Assembly: GCA_029224185.1 (NCBI GenBank)
Contig: CM055189.1
Span: forward strand, 25,077,070-25,141,069
Reading direction: 5' to 3'
Source: Karalla daura
Lineage: Eukaryota > Chordata > Actinopteri > Chaetodontiformes > Leiognathidae
Length of the DNA stretch: 64,000 nt
The position numbers were made by a program, and so were the translations under genes. A model generated the notes under the pieces. That model was not told the DNA's origin. It did not search any database and saw only the letters and a list, made by a program, of their open reading frames with translations. This document shows, in pieces, positions 35,501-47,300 of this stretch. Position 1 is the stretch's first letter; each line of letters begins with the position of its first letter.

Positions 35501-37652
35501 GATCCTGCGAGAGGAGCTGAGGCAGCGCCGGAAGCACCTGGAGTGCTTGATGGCCGAACACCAGAGACGGAGCGGCTTCACTGACGCCTCGCATCAGATG
35601 GATGAGCGGGAAGGCCTCGCCATGCCCCCCCAGCCCCTCAGCAGGGATGAAAGGTAGCCGACACAAGACCCAGCACGCCAGGCACCTATCACTTCTACTA
35701 TACTATTATATATGGATACACTTGGTACCATTTTGCTGATGTGTGACCAGAACCATGGCCACATGGGGCTCCACCACCTGCCACCTCGATGATGACGAGG
35801 ACGAGGACGAGGAGGAATATCGGCTGGGGATGGATGGCGCGGAGGATGAGGAGCGGGAGGAGTGCGCGGAGAGCAGCTCCGACGACGACATCCACATCTA
35901 CCCGTCCAGCAGGAACCAGAGCTCCTACGGCGACAGGAAGAACCAGGGCAGGTCAGCCGGAGTGAGGGCGCGAGGCGGCGGCCCTCCTTCGCCCGCCTCC
36001 TTGTCACACACCACGTCTTTCTTTCGACCCTCTAGCAACCTGAAGCCTCCAGCGGCCTTCTCGGGGGAAGCCGGAGTGAATCGGTCACTTCCCAACAAGA
36101 TCAAGGCCAAGCAGCAGCCGCAGCAGCAGCAGCAGTGCAGGAACCTGAACCAGTCGGCCAGCCAGCAGGCAGCCACGCGGCGGCAGGAGAACCTGCGCTG
36201 GGCCTCGGAGCTCTCCTTCAGCGAGGGCTCGGGCCACTGGCAGGAGCAGGTCGGCCAGCTGCAGAGGCAGCTGGACTTCAGCACCAGCATGTGCCAGACG
36301 CTCCTGCAGGACCAGCAGGTTGGTGCACGCTACAAAGCCCGAGTGTTGATCGCCCCTGGCAGCCGTCTAACCCCTGCCTCGCCCCCCCCCCCCCGTTGCA
36401 GACTCTCTCCTACATGCTCCAGACCCTGCTGACGGGCCAGTACAGCATGCTCCCCAACAACCTGTCGTCGCCGCAGGTCCACCTGGTCATGCACCAGCTC
36501 AACCAGTGTTACACCCAGCTGGCCTGGCAGCAGAGCAACGTGCAGAGGTGAGAGCGCGTTGCGTCTTTGCGGCGTCTGTGGGGTCGCCGTGTGTAACGTG
36601 TCCCGCCTCGTCCCCAGGCTGAAGCAGGTCCTGACCGACCTCCTGCACCAGCAGCAGCAGCAGCTGCAGCAGCAGCAGCAGCAGCAGCAGCACACCACCT
36701 CCTCCTCCTCGGGCGCAGGTTGGCACACCCAGAAGCAGGGCTCCCCCCAGGGATCCAGCTGTGCTCCCTCTGCCTCTCCCGGTGTCTTCCTCCCCTTCTC
36801 CTCCGGCCTGCATCCTCCCTCAGCCAACAACATGCCAGCAGCGGCCTTATCCCCCTATCCTCCCAGTATGACATGAGCGCTTAACATGTCCACGATCTTA
36901 GTTAGTTTTTGTTTCTGAAAGGCCTCATCGGCGCCAAAGCATCACCCTCACCACTTTGTGTTCATCTCACTCGGCAGGCTTTAACTTGTACCCGCTGTTC
37001 CCCGCTCCGATGGGGGAGTTCCCTCTGGGTGCAGCAGGCCGGGGAAGCCCTGAGCACCTGAAGCAGCAGCTGGACCCCAACACCTCCATCAAGACGGAGT
37101 ACATGAGTTTCCCTCCTCCTCTGCAGCGCTCTCCTCTCAACACATCCACAGAGAGAGGGTAGGCCCAACTACTCTTGTGCCAGACCGTGACGTCTCATAA
37201 GTGTCTACCCGTTGTTGTTCTTACCTTTACTCTCCATGCGACCGCCCCCTGCTGTAGACCAGCTGCATGGCTGAAACCCTCCTATGCCAATAACGCCGTC
37301 CAGCATCACCAGTCTAAACCGGAGCCCCAGGGCTCTCCCCCCTCCTCCCCCACTTTTGCCAAGCGCCATGCCCAGCCTCAGGACTTTGACGGGGCGTCTC
37401 AGGGCAGCCTGAGCAGCATGCCCGACCCCGTCGACCCCACCACCATCACGAAGACCTTCAAGGCCGGCCGCAAGGCCTCGGCCCAGGCCAACCTGGCCTC
37501 CCGCAGCAAGACGCCCAGCTCCAAGAGCCGGCGCCGGAGGAACAAGGGCCACAACAAGAACGGCGAAGGTCAGAGGGTGGACACTGGACGCTTGCTGGGG
37601 CATTTGCTGTCAACAATTCAGGCTCTGGAATGGAATGTGCGTGCGTGCGTGC

Positions 37653-37703
<51 letters not shown>

Positions 37704-39645
37704 GGCGGCCGTCCCACAGGCCACGACAGCGACAGCGTCAGCAGCACGGCGGACTTTGGCCAGGAGAGGGCGCCGCCGTCTCGTCAGAAGGAGCAGAACA
37801 AGAGCCTGTTGGACAAACTGACCCAAGAGAAGCTGGACAACAAGACCAAGCTGGGGAACAAACGCAACGACCTGTCCTCTGGTGAGGCCGGACCCCCCCC
37901 CCCCCCCCCCCCCCCCTCCCTCCCCCCACCCATCTCTTTGTTTTTCATCCACCGCGTGAAGTGTTCCCCTGTAATCACGGCATCACGTCCTCGTTTGGCA
38001 CCATTTCATTCACATCTCTGTGCACATGTGTCATCTTAATTTTGGGTTCTAAATGCCGCCTCTGCCATTTATCTTGCTCACAGCCTATGCTTGGAGAACC
38101 CCCTTCCTCTCTAACAGAATTGCATGCACAGAGGCACCAGGTAAAGCCCCACCGCGCACCATTTGGACTCTTTATTTCACCATCAACATCCCGTGCATGG
38201 TCTGTTTTTGTTCTAACCTGAGCCGAAGCTTCCTAAGTTCAAGGCGTGCTTTTTACTTTTATTTTTGTAACTCCTGGATGAACTCCGCGCGACTCACGAC
38301 CACTGCACGATCCCCCGCCCGCAGATGCCAGCAGCGATTTCTCGCTGTTCGAGGCCCTGCGGGAGACCATCTACTCCGAGGTGGCCACCCTGATATCCCA
38401 GAACGAGTCGCGGCCCCACTTCCTCATCGAGCTCTTCCACGAGCTGCAGCTGCTCAACACCGACTACCTGCGGCAGAGGGCGCTCTACTCCCTGCAGGTA
38501 AACGCGGAAGCACATCTCCGTTGTTTTTCCACATGATCTCCGTGAGGCTGAGGCTCTCATCTTTCGATCGACACCTTCCATGAGCCTCAGCCGAGACCAG
38601 CATGGCTGGTTTACATCCACATTAGTTGCTCTTCAGGCTGGGTTCATTTGAGACTCTCAGGCCGATATCCCAATGCATGTGTGTGAGGGGGAGGAGAGCC
38701 GTAGCAGACTCTGTCTCTGGCCGTGTCTCCGCCAGGACATCGTGACCAGGCACCTGGCGGAGAAGAGCGCCGCCGACGACCACCTGCACCCCCTGGGTCC
38801 GGCGGCCTGGGCCGCGGGCTCCCAGTCGGAGCTGACGCCCAGCGAGAGCCTGGCGACCAGCGACGCAGTAAGGGCCGCATTTTTACTTCCCATCTCTTGA
38901 TTCGGTTTCCTCTCCCACAATTCGACACTTTGTCTTTCATCCGTTTCCCTCCCCGCCTCGCCTCCTTTCATCCGTCCCGGCCACGTCTCCTCTCATCCGT
39001 CCGCGTCGCTCTTCGCTCTCTGGTCTTAATTCCCATCCTCGTCGTCTTTTGAGTGCGACGTGGCTGCGAGGCTTCGCAGGGCCCTCTGTAAGAAAGTGGC
39101 CCCCGTCTCTCGCCGCGACTCCTCTGGCCAGATCAGACATGTGTTCCTTGTTCCCGAGGTCCCCAGGGCTATGCTAATTGGAAGCCGGGGGCTTTTGTCT
39201 GTTCCGATGACGCCTTTGTTCAGAAATGATGGATGAAATGCCTAATCTTCCCATTGATGTTGTTGACGGTGTGTGCCGTGAATCCCTCCTGTCCCCCTGT
39301 CCCCCTGGGCCCCATCGCCCATTCCTCCGCAATCGTAACGGCGAGGCTCACGCCTCCATGGGAGCCCGCTAAGCGGCTCTCCGTGTCTTTCAGGAGATGG
39401 TGGAGAAGAACCTGAGGCTCACGCGGGACGCCGCGAAGAAGAGGGATGACGCCGAGTCCGTGGGCCATGACAGCACCGTGTCCACCTCCTCCAACCTGGA
39501 GCCGTTTGCCAACGACGACCTAGGTACAGCGGTCCACGCCGTTGCGATTAGACGGGACGAGGGCCGCGTCCGTGACCATCCCCCCCCTCTCTGAGGCGTC
39601 ACTGACTCTCAACCCGTTTTGGATCCTTTCTGTGTCTCCTCTGTC

Positions 39646-39678
<33 letters not shown>

Positions 39679-39982
39679 TCCCTTCGCTCCTCTCCCTCCG
39701 CCGCTCCGACAGGCAACACGGTGATTCACTTAGACAAAGCCCTGGCCAGGATTAGGGAGTACGAGCGCATGAAGCTTCAGGCCGAGTTTAACCCCTGCAA
39801 CGCCGCGGCGGCGGGGGGCTGCCCGCCGGCAAGCGCCGAACGTCCCGCTGCTAGCTCCGCCGGCCCGGCCGAAGGTACCGCACCCTCGGAACGCCGCCCC
39901 TGGCTGCATGCACGCCCCCTCCCCCGCCCTCTGCACTCTGCCGCTCCTCTTTGCATTGCTCTCAGAAGGAAACCGTGCTCTC

Positions 39983-40013
<31 letters not shown>

Positions 40014-42427
40014 GTGTGTGTGCGTGCGAGAGCAGGAGGAGCACCTGGTGACGTGCGCTGCCCCCAGATCGACACGCAGCAGCTGGATCGCCACATCAAA
40101 GCCATCATGACAGAAGTCATCCCTTTCCTGAAGGTGGGACGGCCCACCAGGAGGGGGAGGGGGGGGGGGGGCTCCACAATAACCTCACCAGACTCTGAGC
40201 AGAGCCGTTAATTGTCTGTTTGTCTGTTTTTCTTCTCAGGAGAACATGGAAGAGGTGTGCTCCTTCCAGCTGCTGACGGTGGTGCGGCGCATGGTTCTCA
40301 CGCTCACCCAGCAGAACGACGAGAGCAAGGAGTTCGTCCGCTTCTTCCACCGGCAGCTGGGCGGCATCCTCCAGGTAGGAGCCCCGGAGGCTGCAGCGGC
40401 AGCAGCTGGATGCAGGATGCACAGCTGGACCGGAGAGCAGCAGCAGCTCTCACTCCCTCTGTCTCTCCCTCTGTCTGTCTGTCTCCGTCCCTCCTGCCGC
40501 AGGACTCTCTCAGCAAATTTGAAGGCCGCACGCTGAAGGAGTGCGGGGAGGACCTCCTGGTGGAGATCTCCGAGATCCTCTTCAACGAGCTGGCCTTCTT
40601 CAGGCTCATGCAGGACCTGGACAACAACGGCGGCGGCGGGGCGGCGGCGGCATCCAAGAGCAGAAGCAGGAAGAGGGGCGAACAGGCGGGTGGAGGACAG
40701 CGCGGCCTCAAGGTCTGTTGCGTTGGTTTGTGCCTCCTGGAGACGTGGCGGGCTGATTTGACCCCGGTTCAAATGTGCTCCACCACTTTAGGAAAAAGCC
40801 TCGGCCACCGCTGACGAGCCCGCCCGCGCCGCATCCACAGATGAAGACAAGGTCGGAGCGGCGTGATGCCGATAATGAAGTCATCAATAGCACTTAGTGC
40901 TCCACCCGTCTGCGCCGCTACAATGTGTCCTTCCCCCTCCTCCTCCTCCTCCTCCTCCTCCTCCTCCTCCTCCTCCAGGACCAAGATGAGGCCGAGCGGG
41001 AGGGGGACTCGACTCTCCAGGAGCTTTACCTGCAGACGGACAGGAAGGCCAGCCGCAGCAGTGACGCCTCAGAGGCCGAGGAGGAAGATGAGGATGAAGG
41101 GGCCAGACAGGGAATGCCGCTGTCCATAAGTAAGTGGGACCGAGTCCTCAAAGGAAACCAAAGTCTAGGACTTCAGTGTGTTTAGGCACGTTGAGAAAAG
41201 TCCCTGGTTAATCTACTCAAATTGAATAAAGTGCCATCAGGTTCATGCTGTCATCCATCACCATCACTGAGTTGCTGTTACTCCAGAGCGCCTTGCCTGC
41301 GTGTGTAGAAACACCCACGTGTACCTCTCAGACCTCTCCAAAGCAGAAACACAGGCTCTGACCAACTATGGCAGCGGGGAGGACGAGAACGAGGAGGAGG
41401 AGATGGAGGAGTTTGAAGCTGGCCCGGTCGATGTGCAGACGTCCTTGCAGGCCTCCGCCGATGGCCAAGTGGAGCAGGAGGTCTGTGGGCTCGTCCCGTC
41501 GCTTGGATTATCGACACCGTAACTTTTTCTGTGGAACAATTCTGATCCGAGTGCCCGTGTGCCTACAGGGGACCACGCGCAGCGAAACCCGGGAGAGCAA
41601 AACCGACCAGACAAGCCCAGAGGGTTTAGAGGGCGGAGGTGGGTCTGGAGCCAGAGCTGCATGATGTCGGAGCCTTGGCAAGGGCATCTCCTCTTACCAC
41701 GCTTTCGTTTTTTTCCCCCCAAACTATAGCGGCTGGCACGGTGGGGGCCCCCGCAGACGAGCAGGACGTGCCAGGGCGTGAGAGTCCCGAGGGCCCGAGC
41801 AAAGCGTCCTCCGAGGTCAGCGCCTCTCCCGGCCAGGAGGGCGCCAAGGAGGAGGAGGAGGCGGCGGGCGGGGGCAGCAGCAGCAGCCCCGACACGGACT
41901 CCCCAGTCCTGATCAGCGTGGACGTAAGGCCCCGGCTCGGAGAGCCACAGAGGTGTGAGAGAGAGGTGCCGCGTGACACTAACCGTTGGTTGGGCCCGCT
42001 GCAGGAGATGGGCTCAGGGAACGCCAGCCAGAAGTCGGACGAGGAAGACTTCGTGAAGGTGGACGACCTGCCGCTGCAGCTCACCGTCATGTGCGAGGTA
42101 GGTGCTCCACAACGCGAGGGGGGGAGGGGGGGGAGGGAGGGAGGGAGGGAGGGTGCCCGGCGCTCTGACGAGGCCTCTCGACCCCAGGAGGAGCTGCAGA
42201 AGAGGATCGTGGAGGAGCAGCAGAACAACAACCTGTCTGTGGAGATCCTCGGCGGCAACGGCGAAGCGCTGGGCGGGCTGGTGGGGAACGCGCACGCGCT
42301 GAAGGAGCCAGGTACGGGAAGCCAGAGCGGCTTTCGTCGGGGGTCGTCGATCTCTTTTCTAAAGTGTCCCCCCCCCTCCCCCCACTCTCCTCGTTTTGCA
42401 GATGCCGCCGGCGCCCAGAGCGTGTGA
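29547..42427 (+). CDS. pcm1: Pericentriolar material 1, complete gene
   Basis: Scaffold of centriolar satellites, the dynein-carried granules that deliver proteins to the centrosome and primary cilium. About 37 coding exons in 12.9 kb join in phase to 2,157 codons (2,129 if an 84-nt candidate intron is removed); human PCM1 has 2,024. The start MATGGTPFDDSAEELHNW and end GAQSV match the family. Diagnostic blocks, in order: QQKKANRSSEKNKKK, SKASSMRDDLVEKND, YYEQTSDMMVDAVNEN, QRQENLRW-type text, a LLTGQYSMLPNNLSSPQVH block, SSMPDPVDPTT, TLISQNESRPHFLIELFHEL, DTQQLDRHIKAIM, LTNYGSGEDENEEEEMEEF, NASQKSDEEDFVKVDDLP. Most of the N-terminal half is coiled-coil-prone Gln/Glu/Leu text. Low-complexity insertions include an acidic run near 33730-33800 and a poly-Gln tract at about 36648-36690. 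It converges on asah1. Confidence 0.98.
36648..36690 (+). repeat. CAG repeat coding poly-Gln in pcm1
   Basis: A nearly pure CAG run inside a pcm1 exon encodes 14 residues, five Gln, one Leu and eight Gln, at about residue 1,235. A shorter CAG-rich stretch at about 36111-36135 in the preceding part of the gene also encodes mostly Gln. Human PCM1 has no such pure tract at this place as far as I recall. Confidence 0.9.
37637..37702. repeat. (GT)n microsatellite filling a pcm1 intron
   Basis: A GTGC run passes into pure GT, ending 17 nt before the acceptor AG of the intron 37569-37719. The repeat makes up nearly half of this 151-nt intron and replaces the usual polypyrimidine tract. Confidence 0.95.
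37893..37916. repeat. Poly(dC) run of 24 in a pcm1 intron
   Basis: It starts 11 nt downstream of the donor at 37881/37882. Confidence 0.95.
38084..38140 (+). other. Candidate pcm1 cassette exon (57 nt)
   Basis: A CAG acceptor and a GTAAAG donor bracket 57 nt that stay open in the required phase (phase 1 on both sides). Inclusion would add 19 residues, about AYAWRTPFLSNRIACTEAP, between two sure pcm1 exons. The sequence resembles nothing I know from other PCM1 proteins, so it may be chance. Confidence 0.3.
39647..39677. repeat. Poly(dC) run of 31 in a pcm1 intron
   Basis: This homopolymer lies about 35 nt before the acceptor of the exon at 39713 and serves as most of its pyrimidine tract. 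Confidence 0.95.
39982..40024. repeat. (GT)n microsatellite in a pcm1 intron
   Basis: It ends 12 nt before the acceptor of the exon at 40036, so that exon also lacks a conventional pyrimidine tract. Confidence 0.93.
40937..40977. repeat. (TCC)n repeat before a pcm1 acceptor
   Basis: About 13 TCC units run directly into the CAG acceptor of the exon at 40979. Confidence 0.93.
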
Positions 42428-42575
42428 GCCATTCGCCCGCTCGTCTCAGAACCTCCGGTTTTTAAGCAACACTACGCTGACATCGTCAACCTGCGCTGGA
42501 TGTTTCATCCATTCCTTTATCTGCTAGTTTTAAGGAGCAAAGGCTCACGTTATTGGTCACGAGTTAGCTGTGACC

Positions 42576-42578
<3 letters not shown>

Positions 42579-42655
<77 letters not shown>
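42579..42655. repeat. (CA)n microsatellite in the pcm1 3' UTR
   Basis: About 38 uninterrupted CA units, 150 nt past the pcm1 stop codon. Confidence 0.95.
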
Positions 42656-42656
<1 letters not shown>

Positions 42657-43126
42657 CATTGCAGAGGTAGAAGTACAGGCGTGCACATAGCAAACACTTA
42701 TTTCCTCCCTGAATGTCTACTGTGATTTCTTGGGACTGTGGGGGGGGGGAGTACCGACAGTCAGGCCCGTTGGGACTCTTCGCAGTGCTGGAGCTCCTCT
42801 TCAGTCCCGCCTTAGTTCTACGTTCTCTCCCTCTTGGTTCCGGGATCAGTTAGCCTCCGAGCCGCTTGCGTTGTTCCTTGTTTATTCGCCTCCTCCTGGC
42901 CTTATCGCCGTGCGCCGTAGGGTGGGAGCTCCGCGCTCTTTCTTTCTTTACCTCCAAACCCTTTTCTCCCCGTCGGGTCAGAGCTCAAAGCTCAGACCTG
43001 GCTTTTACCACCCCCCCCCCCCCTCCCCTCCCCCTCCTCATGGTCTTTATATCTTGTTCTGTTATTCATTAATCTCCACTGATTTCCATGTGATTCAAAC
43101 GCTGACCACAATAATAAGTTTTAAAT

Positions 43127-43132
43127 AATAAA
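43127..43132 (+). terminator. pcm1 polyadenylation signal
   Basis: AATAAA about 700 nt past the pcm1 stop, followed within 25 nt by a GT-rich stretch (GAGTCTCGTTGCTGTG), the expected downstream element. Confidence 0.7.
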
Positions 43133-43394
43133 ATGCTGGAAATGAGTCTCGTTGCTGTGATAACGTTGTATCCTGTGGAGCGAATGTTGCCGCCACTTAT
43201 TCTATCGTTTCCCCTCATATATTCCTGATGATTTCCTCTGCTAATGTCAGTCCTGACAGTGTCTCAGACAAAACGTAACCCTTGAATCCCCACCATGTCC
43301 TAGATATATGATATATAATAGAAAAGTACCAAATGAGAGCTCAACACCAACTTGACTTGGACCAGAGCAGCAGGAGGTCAGCTTTGGAAATCCT

Positions 43395-43400
43395 TTTATT
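43395..43400 (-). terminator. asah1 polyadenylation signal
   Basis: AATAAA on the minus strand, about 560 nt past the asah1 stop codon. Confidence 0.65.
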
Positions 43401-43959
43401 GACAAGCTGCAAAGGTAAAAAAGGAAGTGGTCAGTCACGGGGGACGTTTCCTAGCATCGGTGCACGACGCGGTCAACGGGGTGACCGCCGCTAAACCAGG
43501 ACTTTGAAAAGTTCAAAAAAAGGAAGAAGAAAAACAAAAAAGACGGAAACGAACACCGGGCCACGGTGTGGAGGCACGGAATGGTGAGCGGGACTGGGTC
43601 GGAGAGACGACCCTTAAAATGGGACAAAGATTTACATGGACTGAATTCTGGGTGAGCATGCGTTCTGTGCGCTCGTAGTTACAGTTAAAATGAGAAGGAA
43701 ACCGTTCACAAGACCGATTAACCGTGCAGCACTTTCCCTCTGCACGGAGAACTAGGATTTAGTCATTTTAAAGCTTTTGGTCTTCCCAGAAAGACAAACG
43801 CAAACGTCAAAGGAGGCTGTCCCGTGACGTCCCTGGCTTCGGGTCGGGTGGTTGGTCGATGTGCAAACACTCAGACACTCAGAATCGGCCCGGCTGTTCC
43901 TCTGTCGCAGCCTCCCCACACAGGAGCTGATCAGGGGTGAGCGGTGGGGGCCGGGGCTG

Positions 43960-44310
43960 TTACCAGGGCATGCAGGGGTTGGGGCAGTTGCGGATGTAGG
44001 ACTCCAGCTTCCCCTCGGCCACTTGCATCAGCGTCGTGTAGGTAGTCAGCTGGTAAACGCGCAGGGAGATAGCGGATTGATCAGTCTGGGCTTCTTTTTT
44101 TCTCGTTTGCTTTTGTTGAAAGAATCAATGCGGACGCCGTCGGGAGACTCACTTTGTTCAGCACGGGTTTGGTCGACAGCACGTCATACATGGTCTTCAG
44201 GGTGATGTTCTTCAATGAAAGACGCAAGAGAACACAATGGCTTCGATGAAACACGTTGTTAGACCTACAGAGCTGTGAGTGCAAGTGTAGATGTTCACAC
44301 TTCTGTACAG

Positions 44311-44365
<55 letters not shown>

Positions 44366-47300
44366 AGCAGCGCTCACCTTCTGTGTGGTCTGGTTCATAC
44401 ACTTCATGGCTGGAGTCCTGCGGTCGTCCAGGAACAGAGGCTCCTTCCAGTGGTCGTAGTTTGTCTCCAGCACGTACCATCGGCCCAGCTTCAGGTCAAT
44501 CCTGACGCATGACACAACATAGAACACATGCTCGGCATGTGACATTCATTGGAAATGAGCTGATCTGAAACCAGCGCGGCCACCGGTTCCCCATTGAGCG
44601 AGTGGAGTTTCGCAAGAGGCCATGTCATTGTGACTCTCCGGCCACTAGCACAAAGGGTCACAGAGCAAAGATCCAGGAGAGGGAAGACTGGAGGTGAGGC
44701 AATCCATACGGTTTACCCTAGATATACACGCTGTCAATGAGTTACGACGCGAGCCGCGTCCAGACTGGGCGGATGTGACTCACTCCAAGACGTCGAGGCT
44801 GAGCAGTCTGGACCTGGTGATGATGCAGCCCTGGCCCGTGCTGTTTCCTCCCAGGATGAAGTAGGCCGGAGCCAGCAGCTTGGTCTGAGCCAGCCGCGCC
44901 TTGGCTTCCTCGTAGCTAGAGAGACCGGGACGAGGCTCAGTGTTGGAGCGGGGACGTGCGACAGCTCCCGAGTCATCGGCGTGATGAAATATTTCGGGAG
45001 AAATCACTTTCAACCCTCTTCGAAACAGCCCCACAGCGCAGCTTTGACGTGTCAGGGATACCTGTTTGCGTGCTCCAGGACGGAGCGGGTGAGAAAGCTC
45101 ATCCACATCCCGTCCCTCTTCCCCAGGATCCACTCCAGGATGCCTGCACAGGGACAGGTTTATGCGGAGACTGACGCGCGCTCACAGAGCAGGCGGCTAC
45201 GCAGGGGGGTGGGTGGGGGGGGCACTCACCGATGTATCCTCCGTCCAGGCTGAAGCGCTCGTTCATCGTCAGGGTGAAAAGGTGCTAGGGAGAGAGAGAG
45301 AGAGAGAGAGGAGACAGCTGTTCAGCCTCCGCCCCGCAGGACACGCGCGCTGCTGTCGACTGAGCCTTCCCTTAAGAGTACCAGACGCACGTACCGGCTT
45401 GATACCGGTCAGCATGCCCACGTATCCGGCAAAGTTTGTGGACTTGAACACGGTCTGGTTCGTCCTCTGGAAGTCCAGGTTGACCACCAGAGGCTTCAGC
45501 TTGTCGCTGATGATCCACGACTTGTTTTTCACGTCCCAGCTGCCGAGGGGGACAAGTCCGTCTCGTGAGTGTCAGCCCGAGGGCTACGGCGCTTTGCTAG
45601 CTGCGGTTTTGGAGATGACTCTTACCCCAGAAATAGTCCGAAATCCAGATTTCGGCCATGAACGAGGTTGCCTAGGAGGCATGAAAAGTAGCACGTTAGT
45701 TCTGATATGATTGATTGATTGGTGGAGTTCGATCGAGCTCATCGGGCCGACGACGACCCACCTTTCTCGTCCTCTGCGACCACCGACGTGCACACCGTGA
45801 ACACCTCGTAGAAGATGTTGAACAAGACCACCTCACCTGCGTTCGCGGACAGGGGCGAGAGTTAGCGTAGCATTGGGAGCGGGCCGACGGACGGACGGCC
45901 GGAAGGGAACACCGGCGTTCTCTCACCGAGGGGGAGCCCGGAGACCGCCGCGATCCCTTTGATCTCGTCGCCGAAAGGCTCCGGCAGCGTGTCCACCATC
46001 AGGGGCTGCGCGACATGAAAAGGGCGCCCGGGTCATGAAAGCCTTTTTCGTGACGATAATCCCCCCCCCCCCCACACACACACATCCGCCAGTCCGAGGA
46101 GGACACTCACGAGCGTGATGTCGACCAGCTCGATCAGCCTCCCGCTGGGCACGAAGGCGTCCGCCAGGTCTTTGATGGCCTGAATCATGTTGGCCAGCTG
46201 TGAGGGAGGGAGATCGTGAGCGGGAGGGGAAAGGGGGAGGACTCGCGCGGGGTCAGCTGAAAGCACTCGGCGGCGTCCTTACGTCTGCTTTTTTGTCGGC
46301 AATCACAGCCGTCCACCTCTTGCTGGGCTCCGCATCAAGGTCGATTGTGTACCAAGGCACGCTCCCTTTGAACCTGCCCAGACCGGGGAAAACGAGGCTG
46401 TTTCGCCGTTCTAATTCAAAATATTTTCGCCACTGAGTGGCTGAACAAAAGCCCCGTTCTATTCGAAGACATTAATTGCCTCTTGGAAAAATCCCGTGGC
46501 TCATTTCATTTTCCACAATTTGCACGAGCCCACCAAAACGACGCGCCTTATGATTACGTTTCCCTCTCCCAGTTTTAATGTTAAATTTCAGCCAAACCTC
46601 AAACGAAGTTTCAAACTGTTTGTGGACTGGACGATTGGATGAATCCAGAGCAATCGACAAATCGTTCATTCAAATATAATTTGGCAACGATGATTGGTGG
46701 GTAGGATACCGGGCCCCATGCACGTGAGTGATCAGACATCCAGGCTGAGCAGACAGGGTGCGATTGGGTGTGAGCAGCTGAGTGTGACTGACACTGCTAA
46801 GTGCTTTGAGTGGCCATAAAGTCAAGAAAAGCACTGTATAAGAACCCCTCTGTTTACCATTGTTGTAATACAATGTTGTATACAGTTCAGGTGGAAAATA
46901 CTGAGACGCATGCGCACTAAAAATGCTCACTGCAGGTTTCAGATCCAGGAAGCAAAACTAAAAGAAGCAATTAACCCAGCAATATGAGTACTGCACTTTT
47001 TTATAGGTGTGGAGAAAGTGCTACAGGCATATATATATATAAAAAGTACGTTAAAAGTCTCGCTGAAGCCCATGGATGAGCTATTAAATAAATATCTAAT
47101 AGATAATGAGTGAATGGTTTGCTAGGCGTTGTGGGTGGTTCTTCCTCCAGTAGATGCTTATTATATATGTAACACGGGCAATACACCAGGCGCAACACTG
47201 TCATGTGCATTTGAATTATGGGATTTCTGAGGCACCCCTGAAGGCAGCATGGTTCAGTGTTACAACACAGTCGCTACAGCTGTAGGGCAGCTGGTCGTCG

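Larger units (their letters stand above)
29547..42427 (+). other. pcm1: pcm1 coding exon map
   Basis: Coding exons placed by homology, GT/AG borders and phase: 29547-29642, 29744-29992, 30451-30777, 31101-31271, 31983-32102, 32213-32399, 32613-32722, 32845-33118, 33198-33339, 33621-33866, 33967-34139, 34224-34453, 34583-34725, 34835-34964, 35095-35265, 35472-35653, 35751-36318 (may contain intron 35952-36035), 36402-36547, 36618-36865, 36978-37158, 37258-37568, 37720-37881, 38325-38497, 38736-38867, 39394-39523, 39713-39874, 40036-40133, 40240-40374, 40503-40712, 40792-40851, 40979-41129, 41332-41480, 41569-41638, 41730-41923, 42005-42097, 42188-42311, 42402-42427. The total is 6,474 nt, a multiple of three. 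The least certain borders are 32845 (weak acceptor), 36865 and 40036 (alternative AGs nearby). Confidence 0.85.
42428..43959. other. Convergent pcm1/asah1 3' region
   Basis: Contains the pcm1 3' UTR (about 700 nt to the signal at 43127) and the asah1 3' UTR from the other strand. A 77-bp CA run lies at 42579-42655 and a 13-base C run at 43011-43023. Predicted transcript ends are about 240 bp apart and do not overlap if the marked signals are used. Confidence 0.65.

Noticed and set aside
41626..42432. Minus-strand 268-codon ORF
   Set aside because: Antisense to the last pcm1 exons. Its Ser/Pro-rich composition mirrors Glu/Gly-rich coding on the plus strand.
45055..45062. U12-type donor in asah1 (GTATCCCTG)
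   Set aside because: It resembles the minor-spliceosome donor GTATCCTT but deviates in the last bases. The acceptor side has an ordinary pyrimidine tract, so a U2-type intron is the simpler reading.
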